Assembly (NCBI GenBank): GCA_965240325.2
Contig: OZ251233.1
Span: forward strand, 2,046,001 to 2,110,000
Reading direction: 5' to 3'
DNA from: Rebecca billardiae RCC1528
Lineage: Eukaryota > Haptophyta
Length of the DNA stretch: 64,000 nt
Under the pieces are notes generated by a model, which had not been told where the DNA came from, did no database searches, and saw only the letters and a program-made list of their open reading frames with translations. A program made the translations under genes and the position numbers. Below are positions 53,979 to 61,469 of this stretch, piece by piece (position 1 is the stretch's first letter; the number at the start of each line of letters is the position of its first letter).

Positions 53979-56699
53979 TCACGACGTTTGACGCTGCTCG
54001 TCGCGGCGGAGCTCTTGGACGATGCGTTCTGCCAGGCGGCTGCCCACGCCCGGACAGCGCCACTCCGCGGCCGAGAGCGAGAACGGGTCGCGCGCGCCGA
54101 CGTGCGCACGCAGCGAGAGGCCTCTGGCGTGCGAGAGGCCCTTCACGCTCGCGACGAGGCGGTCGATGACGTCTTCGGCGCGCGCTTCTCCGCGGCCGTC
54201 GGCGCTGCCGGTCGCGGCGTCGCTCGGCTTGCTCGGTGGCAGCGCGCGCGGAGCCTCGCGCCCGTTGGCTCGCGGCGGCGCGGCAGCGGGCTCGGCGGGC
54301 TCGGCGGGTGCAGCGGCCGTCGCCAGGAGCGCGTGCAGGTACTCGGCCTTCCGCGCCGCCGTGTGCAGCGCGCCCCACTCCCACCACGGCACGTCCACCA
54401 CCGTCCAGCCCGCCAGCTGCAGGTGCCTCACCTTCATCGCCGACTCGGGCCGCGCGCGCCGCGCCGCGTCGTAGTGCGAAGGCCCGTTCACCTCGACAAC
54501 GAGGCCCTCCCGCGCGCGCGCGCACGCGGCGAGCGCGAGGGCCTCGAGCGACGACGCGCCGGCGGCGGGGCCGCCGCCGCCCCGCGCCGCGCGCACGATC
54601 GCGATGTCCACGTGGTACCCCAGCCCTGGCACACACAGCTCGTTCACGTGCTCCACACCCAGCCGGCGGAGAGTTCCGGAAACGTCCATGTGCAGCTGCG
54701 AGGACGAGGCGGGCGTCTGCATCGACATCGCCTCGAGGCATGCGGCACGCATCGCGGGCGGCAGGCTCGGGACGGGTGCCCGAGGCCCCGCCGGCGTCAG
54801 CGCCGGCGCCGCGCGCCTATGCGCGCCCTCGCCCACGCCACCAGTGCCCTCGGCCGCGCCCTCGGCCGCGCTCGGCCCGGAGCCGCCCGCCGCCTCTGCG
54901 CGCGCGCGCTGTGCGCGGCTGCCCGCGCCCTCGAGCTGCAGCGACGCCTGGAACTGGTGGAGGGCGGCGCGCTCCTCGAGCGTGAGCGCGGCCTCGCCCA
55001 GCGCCGCCGCGCGCGCGACCAGCGCCGCCGCCAGCGCCTCGGGCACGTGCCGGCTCAGCGCAAACGCCCAGGCGAGCGTCGAGCACTCGGCGGCGCTCAG
55101 CGCGGGAGCGCGCGCTCGCACCTCCTCCGCCAGGCAGCCCATCAGCGCGTCCGCGTCGCGGAGCGGCCAGCTCGCCTTGGCGAAGGCGAGGACGGTGTTG
55201 CACAGCCCCGGCGGGCTGAGCGCGCGCACGTCGGCGCACAGCCGCGCCGCGATCGCCTCGAGCAGCCGGCCGTTCGCCACGCCGACCGCCGCGTGCGCCC
55301 ACGCGAGGTTGGCGAGCTCTTGCTCGTTGAACTCGTGCAGTCGGGGTAGCGCCTCCGCGCCGACGGCGGCGAAGAGGCGCTCGTCGCGGTGGCCGACGCG
55401 GGCGAAGGCGTACGCGGTGTTCGCGAGCTCCTGCGACTTGAACGCCGCGACGCGCGACGGCCGCCGCTCCCCCGCCACCGTCGAGCCGCCGACGATCTCG
55501 CGAGCGACCGCCTCGAACAGAAAGTCGCACGACTCGACGCCCGCCTTGCCGTACGCCCACACGAGGTTGGAGAGGCCCTGCGGCGTGAACGCGCCGACGC
55601 GCGCGAAGGCGTCGTGCGCGATGGCGTCGAAGAGGCGCTCCGCGGGCACGCCCGCCGTCGCGTACGCCCACGCCAGGTTCGCCACCTCCTGCGGCTTGAA
55701 CGCGTGCAGCCGAGGCGCCGCCTCTGCGCCGAGCGAGTCAAAGAAGCCCTCGGCGCGCACGCCCGCGGTCGCAAAGGCCCACGCGGTGTTGGCGAGGCCC
55801 TGCGGGATGAACTCGGGGAGGCGCGGCTCCGCCTCGGCGGCGATCGCCTGCAGCAGCCGCGCGCACTCGCTCCCCGCGCCCTCGGCCGACGGCGACGCCT
55901 GCGCCGGCTGCGGCACCGGCGCGTCGCCGGCGGCAGCGGCCGCCTTTGCAAACGCCCACGCGGTGTTGGCCAGCTCCTGCGCGTTGTACTGGTGCAGGCG
56001 CGGCAGGGCCTCGCGCGCGATGGCCCTGAACAGCGCGGGCGCGGCCACGCCCGCCGTCGCGAACGCCAGGCACAGGTTGGCCAGCTCCTGCGAGCTCAGC
56101 TCGTGCGTGCGCGTGGCGGCCACCTCGCCAATCGTCGCCATCGTCGCGCGCGCCGGCGGGAAGCCGAGGCGCGCCATGCCGTGGGGCACGCCGGCGAGGT
56201 TGCGCGGCGTGAGCCGGTCGATGATGCGCTCCGTGCGCGACTGCAGCAGCAGCAGCGAGAGCTCGTGCTGCCGGAACAGCTCGGCGCGCTCGCGGCGGCT
56301 CATGCGCGCCTTGCCCAGCTGGTTCCACATCGTGCACACGTTGATGTCGTTGAAGGAGGCGCTGTCGCGCTCGAAGACGCCGATGATCTCCTCCGCGCTG
56401 CACGCGCGCGCTAGCCGAAGCGTGATCTCGCGCCCGCCCTTCGAGCCGGGCGCGCTCTTCTCGCTGCGATGCACGCGCGCCGACGACGGCGGCATCGTCC
56501 GCCCGTGCAGCGGGCGCGGCCGCGATCGATGCCGGTGCGCGCCGCCTCGGCCGCCGCCCCCGTAGGGGCGGCGGACGGGATCAGCGGACGGGATCGGTAC
56601 GCTGCACGCCAGCCACACCAGCAGCACACATCCCACGCGCAGCGCGCGCAGCGGGCGCAGCTGGCGGGCGCGTGCCACCTTGCCGATGCGCCCCGCCAT
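53979..56699 (-). CDS. RAP-domain repeat protein (organelle RNA-binding type) with C-terminal HhH
   Basis: 906 aa, single exon. The N-terminus (MAGRIGKVARARQLRPLRAL, RVGCVLLVWLACSVPIPSA) is basic and hydrophobic, fitting an organelle or bipartite plastid presequence. The middle is a helical-repeat array with about ten units of the form PQGLANTAWAFATAGV or SQELANLCLAFATAGV, as in FASTK/OPR-like proteins that bind RNA in plastids or mitochondria. Near the C-terminus is a RAP domain: GYHVDIAIV, LVVEVNGPSHYDA, MKVRHLQLAGWTVVDVPWWE. The last 55 residues (DPFSLSAAEWRCPGVGSRLA then ERIVQELRR) look like a helix-hairpin-helix, an unusual addition. It probably acts in organelle RNA processing or translation. 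It is divergent from RMI1; the ATGs are 48 bp apart if the most upstream RMI1 start is used. Confidence 0.85.
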   Translation of the reverse strand: MAGRIGKVARARQLRPLRALRVGCVLLVWLACSVPIPSADPVRRPYGGGGRGGAHRHRSRPRPLHGRTMPPSSARVHRSEKSAPGSKGGREITLRLARACSAEEIIGVFERDSASFNDINVCTMWNQLGKARMSRRERAELFRQHELSLLLLQSRTERIIDRLTPRNLAGVPHGMARLGFPPARATMATIGEVAATRTHELSSQELANLCLAFATAGVAAPALFRAIAREALPRLHQYNAQELANTAWAFAKAAAAAGDAPVPQPAQASPSAEGAGSECARLLQAIAAEAEPRLPEFIPQGLANTAWAFATAGVRAEGFFDSLGAEAAPRLHAFKPQEVANLAWAYATAGVPAERLFDAIAHDAFARVGAFTPQGLSNLVWAYGKAGVESCDFLFEAVAREIVGGSTVAGERRPSRVAAFKSQELANTAYAFARVGHRDERLFAAVGAEALPRLHEFNEQELANLAWAHAAVGVANGRLLEAIAARLCADVRALSPPGLCNTVLAFAKASWPLRDADALMGCLAEEVRARAPALSAAECSTLAWAFALSRHVPEALAAALVARAAALGEAALTLEERAALHQFQASLQLEGAGSRAQRARAEAAGGSGPSAAEGAAEGTGGVGEGAHRRAAPALTPAGPRAPVPSLPPAMRAACLEAMSMQTPASSSQLHMDVSGTLRRLGVEHVNELCVPGLGYHVDIAIVRAARGGGGPAAGASSLEALALAACARAREGLVVEVNGPSHYDAARRARPESAMKVRHLQLAGWTVVDVPWWEWGALHTAARKAEYLHALLATAAAPAEPAEPAAAPPRANGREAPRALPPSKPSDAATGSADGRGEARAEDVIDRLVASVKGLSHARGLSLRAHVGARDPFSLSAAEWRCPGVGSRLAERIVQELRRDEQRQTS

Positions 56700-56746
56700 C
56701 GTCTGGCCTGTTTGTAGTAAATTACACGCGCTCAAATTCAGTCAAA

Positions 56747-59191
56747 ATGGAAGCAAATGGAATGGTGGCCTCCACAGTGGTTCCCTGGTCTTGGAGGTCC
56801 CTTTGCACCCACGGAACGGCCCTTGCACGGAACCCCCTTGCTCCCCCTTGCCGCAATGCCGCGCCAGTCGTTTGTCTGGTGCGCGGAGCCAGCGCGCACA
56901 CGGCGAGCTTTGACCTGCGCGGCGGGTTGACGGCGTCGTGGCGCGAGCTCATGACCGTCGTCGCGGCCGCTTCGGCACTCGACGCGGAGCTGCGCGCGCT
57001 GTGTCTCAGCGTTCGGGAGGACTGGCTCTCAGCGTGCGCATCCGACGCCGCCGCGCCGCCGCCGCCGGAGCTCACCGCGTACGCGGTCGGCCAGGTGCTG
57101 GCGTCCGACCTGCGCGGAGTCGCAGCGGCGCCTGCGCTGCCTGCTGGCATCGACGCCCTCGAGAAGGGCCGGCTGCCCGGCTCGTTCGTGCTGCAGGTGG
57201 ACGAGCAGGTGGACGTGTCCCGGCGCAAGGAGGACCGTGGCGTCGAGCGAGCGGGCGCGCGCGTGCTCAAGCTGCGGCTGACCGATGGCTTCCAAGCCGC
57301 GAGCGCCATGGAGTACGAGCGGCTGCCCGACCTCGCGACGACGGCCGAGGCTGGGACCAAGCTGGTCGTGCGCGATCCGGTCGTGCGCCACGGCATGCTC
57401 CTCCTCAGCCCGGAGAACACGCGCGTGCTGGGAGGATCGTCCGCCGCGGTCGAGGAGCTGCGACGCGCGTCGACCGCGCCGCCTGGTGCTGAGCCAGCGG
57501 CGGGCTCGGCCGCGCGGCGGGCGGCGCAGCCCACGGGTGCCCCGACGGCCTTGGGCGTCGCTGGGCCCGGGGCACCCGGCCACACCGCGAACGGCGCCGC
57601 TGGCGCCGCGATCGGCACGTCCCGCGCGCTCACGTGCCACGGGGGCTGTGGCACAAGCGCTGGGTCTGCCGCTGGCCCCCTGGCAGCTCCGCCCTCGCGC
57701 CACCCAGCACAGGCCGTGCCGGCGGCGGCAGCGGGCGTCGGCGTCGTGGGCGAGCGCGGCGCGCAGCCCCACTCGGCGCAGGCGCGTGGCATGGGGTCTG
57801 TGCCCGCGGCGGGCGGTGGGAGCTGCTCGCGGCCGCCCGAAGCAGCGCGCTTGGCCGCTCCGCCGGCTCAGCTTGTGCCGACCGCTGCATGCGCGAGCGG
57901 CCACCCGCCAGCCCACAGGCCGTCGCCGCAAGCGGCGCAGGCAGTGCCGCCGAGCGGCGGCGTCCAGCTCGGCGCCGCGCCAGGGCCGCGCGTGCACCTC
58001 AAGCGCGTGTGGGTCTGCCCCGTGTGCAACGCCACAGACAACCGCGAGGAGCAGCAGGCGTGCGCGTTCTGTGAGTGCGAGCGGCCGGCGGCACCCGCGT
58101 GGCGGCAGCTGCGGATCGCCGGCGCGAGCGCTCCCGACTCAGAGCGGCACGCGCAGCCACCGGCGGCGCCGGCGCAGCAGGCGCAGCTCGTCGGCGCGCG
58201 CGGTCATCCGCCGCCAGCGCAGTACCCACCAGGCGAAGCGCGCGCGCTCGGTGGGCCGGGGAGCGGCGGAGGCCCGGGCGCGGGAGCCGCCGTGCGAGCT
58301 GCAGCTGCGCCGTGGCCTCCGTGCGCCTCGGCTCAGCTGCCGCCGAGAACGGAGGGAGGAGAGCAGCGAGGGCTCGCGGGCGCGATCGCCGCGCCGGCAC
58401 ACGAGCGCGCTGCCGGCACGCACCGCGACTCTGGCGTGCCCGAGCAGCACGGTCCTGTGCAGCCTGCCGTGCTCAGCGACGCTGCCGGCGGCGCGGCCGG
58501 TGACCCTGACGCGCAGGGCAAGGCCCCACGCCGGAAGCTCTCGCTGGCGCGCAAGCGACAGGCCACGGAGCAGCTTGGCGCGCAAGGCGAGCCGCCACCG
58601 AGCGTCGCTGCGCCGAGCGAGCCGACGGCGCCGCCGCAAGCGTCCGCGGAGCTGAGCACGCCTCAGGAGCTCGTCGACGCGCGAGGCCCGGCGGTGGCTG
58701 GCGCCGAGCCGGCCGCCACCTCCGCAGGCGCGCGCGCGCTCGAGCTGCGCGAGATCCGCTGGGACGAGGCCCGCCCAGGCGACAGGTACACGGTGCGCGT
58801 CGGGGAATGCCGGGTGGAGGCGTTCGGCTTCGAGCCGCTGTGGGACGCGGCACGCCCCGACGGGGAGCCCTCGTGGGAATACGCGGTGCGCTGCACCATC
58901 GTGAGCGCGCCCGCGGGCGACGCAGCCACCGCGCTTGTGCCCGTGGTCAGCCTGCCGGCTTTGCTCGCGCCCGACCTCGTCCGAGATCTCGTGCACGGCC
59001 GGAGCGCAGCCGAGCTACTCGCACAGAGCCACAGCACGGGGGACGACGCGAAGGTGGCGCGCAAGCTGATGCGCAAGTGCACGCGCGCAATGGAGGGAGC
59101 GACGTGCGTCATCGAGGTGCGCGCCGGGCCCCAGCTGCACGTGCTCACGTACGAGGCCGCCCGCCGGCAGACTACGTACGAGCATAGCTGA
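56747..59191 (+). CDS. RMI1: RecQ-mediated genome instability protein 1 with an extra RanBP2-type zinc finger
   Basis: 814 aa from ATG 56747; ATG 56951 (MTVVAAASALDAEL) is a good alternative because the first 68 residues lack similarity to the family. RMI1 is the OB-fold partner of the BLM-topoisomerase III dissolvasome. N-terminal domain: EDWLSAC, VGQVLASDLRG, LPGSFVLQVDEQVDVS, KLRLTDGFQAASAMEYERLP, GTKLVVRDP and HGMLLLSPENTRVLGGS, in the order of RMI1 DUF1767 plus OB1. After a Pro/Ala-rich linker comes a RanBP2-type finger, VWVCPVCNATDNREEQQACA then FCEC. The C-terminal part (YTVRVGECRVEAFGFEPLWD; LLAPDLVRDLVHGRSAAELL) resembles the RMI1 C-terminal OB-fold. No introns seen. Confidence 0.82.
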   Translation: MEANGMVASTVVPWSWRSLCTHGTALARNPLAPPCRNAAPVVCLVRGASAHTASFDLRGGLTASWRELMTVVAAASALDAELRALCLSVREDWLSACASDAAAPPPPELTAYAVGQVLASDLRGVAAAPALPAGIDALEKGRLPGSFVLQVDEQVDVSRRKEDRGVERAGARVLKLRLTDGFQAASAMEYERLPDLATTAEAGTKLVVRDPVVRHGMLLLSPENTRVLGGSSAAVEELRRASTAPPGAEPAAGSAARRAAQPTGAPTALGVAGPGAPGHTANGAAGAAIGTSRALTCHGGCGTSAGSAAGPLAAPPSRHPAQAVPAAAAGVGVVGERGAQPHSAQARGMGSVPAAGGGSCSRPPEAARLAAPPAQLVPTAACASGHPPAHRPSPQAAQAVPPSGGVQLGAAPGPRVHLKRVWVCPVCNATDNREEQQACAFCECERPAAPAWRQLRIAGASAPDSERHAQPPAAPAQQAQLVGARGHPPPAQYPPGEARALGGPGSGGGPGAGAAVRAAAAPWPPCASAQLPPRTEGGEQRGLAGAIAAPAHERAAGTHRDSGVPEQHGPVQPAVLSDAAGGAAGDPDAQGKAPRRKLSLARKRQATEQLGAQGEPPPSVAAPSEPTAPPQASAELSTPQELVDARGPAVAGAEPAATSAGARALELREIRWDEARPGDRYTVRVGECRVEAFGFEPLWDAARPDGEPSWEYAVRCTIVSAPAGDAATALVPVVSLPALLAPDLVRDLVHGRSAAELLAQSHSTGDDAKVARKLMRKCTRAMEGATCVIEVRAGPQLHVLTYEAARRQTTYEHS

Positions 59192-59849
59192 TCAGCCGGG
59201 CAATAAATATAGCGCGCGTTATTAGCGCAGCATGCGCAGTAGTATAGCGTATACGAGTATATAATATATATATACATATATATATATATGTATGCACATA
59301 TATATATATATATATATATATAGTTGATGCGCGCCTCATCGTCAGCTGCTGATTTAAATCGGACGACGTCGGAGTCTAATGACGATGATGTCACTCGACA
59401 AGTGTCAAGTCACTCGTCAGCGTACACAGTCTGATGAGTCGAGTGCGTGCTGACGATGATGAGATATGCGATGATCGACGCGATGACGACGACGTCGACG
59501 GTCACTCACGACGCGAGTAACGCCGCGCCGTAACGGCGTAGTATAGTCAGTAGCGCAGTCTGCTGATGATATACGCGGACTAGTCTCTGACGGTCATCAC
59601 TGAATGAATTCATCACTCACTCAGTCTGGCGCCGTCAAGTCCGTGAGTCATCAGTGTCATCCGAGAATGTCATCTCGCCTCTCGGCGCACGCCGTCAGCG
59701 CACGCAGCTACAGACGTATACTACGCACGGATGCATCATCAGCGCCGTCGCCTATACGCGCGCGTAACGCGCGCAGCTAGTGCTGCTGACTGCGGATGAT
59801 GTCGTCATCATGGATGAGTGGATGACGATCGATGATGTGCGCGGATGAA
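59192..59849. other. Intergenic region with TA repeats
   Basis: 0.66 kb between convergent genes. (TA)n runs at 59259-59290 and 59299-59321. 59330-59830 is rich in short GATGATGAC/GACTCACTC-like words without a gene. Confidence 0.6.
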
Positions 59850-61016
59850 TCAGACCCCGCCACAAAGCGCCGGGTCGGTGAACTCCGTCACAGTGACGCC
59901 CTCCGAGCCCTCTTTCGCGCACAGCGCGGCAATCGCGCCGACATCGGCCTTGGTGTACGCAGAGAAGATGCGCACGAGGTACTCGCCGATGCGCTCGAAC
60001 CCGACCTCCTTGGGGAGATCCTGGGGCAGGTCCAGGAGCACCTCGTCGATGACGTGCGGCGCGCCGTGGTTGAGGCCGTCGAAGAGCACGTACCCCTTGG
60101 GGCTGCTCAGCCGGCCGAACAGCAGCGGCGCATCCACGGCCGTCGAGGTCTGCGGGAAGCCGTCCTTCGCGCCCTGCAGCATGATCACCGGGGTCTTCAC
60201 GTCGAGCAGCGGCGTCGTGAGCGTGGGCAGCGAGAGCGGCGGCAGGCCCACCGCCGTGCTCGGGTCGAGCTCCTCAGGGTACGACGAGCCGTACCCGACA
60301 ACCGCCTTGATCGGGTCGGTGACTGCAAAGTCAAAGCTCTGCATCAGCGTGACGTCCGAGAAGGCCGGGTTGCCACCGATGAAGTTCAGGACGGCATTCG
60401 TGTCGGGGAGCGCGGCGAGGCCCGACGCCTCACCGCACATGGGCCAGAAGCAGTTGCCTGACACCGTGTTCATGGCAGCGATGGCCGCGCCCCCGCCCCA
60501 CGAGTGGCCGAAGACCACGATGTTGGCGGCGTCAACCTTGCCGTAGAGTGGCGACGACGAGTCAGCCGCGAGCTGCTTGGCGGTGGCGATCGCGTCATTG
60601 ATGACGGAGGGCTCGACGGCCCCACGCTCTCCGTACAGCGGTGACGTAGGCGGGAGGCCGGACGGGAACTGCTGCGTGTGCGTCGGCGCAACGACGACAA
60701 AACCGCTCGCGGCGATGAGCGTGAAGAGAGGCGTGTAGATGGCCGGGACGCCATCAAGGCCGTGGAGCGCGACGACGAGGGGGAAGCGGCCCTCCACCGT
60801 CGGGTAGTGCACAGCGGCGCCCGGCGATCCCCCAGCCGTAGTGGTCACAAGGGACTCGGGCGGCGTCGGCGGCGCCGGTGTCGGCGTGGGCGTCGGCACG
60901 GGTGTCGGCGTTGGTGCCTTGTCGAACGAGCCGAACAGGAGAGAGCGCATCGCGCCATCGTCGGCCCGCGCGATGGCCGCCCCCAGCAGGAGCGCGAGGC
61001 CGCGGCAGGTGAGCAT
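59850..61016 (-). CDS. Secreted alpha/beta hydrolase (PAF-acetylhydrolase/chlorophyllase/cutinase-like)
   Basis: 388 aa, single exon, with a signal peptide (MLTCRGLALLLGAAIARA) followed by a Thr-Pro-rich linker (TPTPVPTPTPTPAPPTPP), then an alpha/beta hydrolase. The oxyanion strand is FPLVVALHGLDG. The nucleophile elbow is VVFGHSWGGGAA (Ser172). The probable catalytic Asp is Asp285 in MLQGAKDGFPQ, and the His is in GLNHGAPH (His317 or His321). Overall it resembles the PAF-AH/chlorophyllase/polyester-hydrolase group (ANIVVFGHSWGGG; YPTVEGRFPLVVALHG). An ester substrate outside the cell is likely, but the actual one cannot be told. Cysteine pairs (GNCFWPMCG, ALCAKEG, PALCGG) could form disulfides. 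Confidence 0.85.
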   Translation of the reverse strand: MLTCRGLALLLGAAIARADDGAMRSLLFGSFDKAPTPTPVPTPTPTPAPPTPPESLVTTTAGGSPGAAVHYPTVEGRFPLVVALHGLDGVPAIYTPLFTLIAASGFVVVAPTHTQQFPSGLPPTSPLYGERGAVEPSVINDAIATAKQLAADSSSPLYGKVDAANIVVFGHSWGGGAAIAAMNTVSGNCFWPMCGEASGLAALPDTNAVLNFIGGNPAFSDVTLMQSFDFAVTDPIKAVVGYGSSYPEELDPSTAVGLPPLSLPTLTTPLLDVKTPVIMLQGAKDGFPQTSTAVDAPLLFGRLSSPKGYVLFDGLNHGAPHVIDEVLLDLPQDLPKEVGFERIGEYLVRIFSAYTKADVGAIAALCAKEGSEGVTVTEFTDPALCGGV

Positions 61017-61469
61017 GGTTCAGCAGGCTCGCCTCTCGTAACTTCTCCGCGCCGCAAGTGACGCCGACGAACTGACGAAAGGCTATGGGGTTTACGGGGT
61101 TTACGGGGGTACGATGAAATGCTACGTTACGGGTAACATCATCATCAATTCACTAATTCGCTTGAGCGCGCGGTCCACCGGGTTTGCCAAAAACATAGCG
61201 TCTGGACAAGAACGTAACGTCAGCGCAAGAACGTAACGTGTTTGCGCTGAATTGAGCCGTTTTCATCGCGTTGTATTCACTGCTTGGCGTCAGCACAAGA
61301 TATCGTATTTGCAAGGTGCTGATAATTATGAGCATTTTCTAATTCTGAGACTCGGTCTAAGTGACTGTGTACATGATAGTCAGCACGCTAGAGTTACTGA
61401 TGATTAGTTACCGCGCGGTGATGATCATCAGATGATTCTGCGACGGACGGTCTCAGACTCAGTCGTCTG
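61017..61469. other. Intergenic region
   Basis: 450 bp between two minus-strand genes, less GC-rich. It has a short direct repeat, AAGAACGTAACGT (61207-61219 and 61227-61239). It should contain the hydrolase promoter. Confidence 0.55.
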
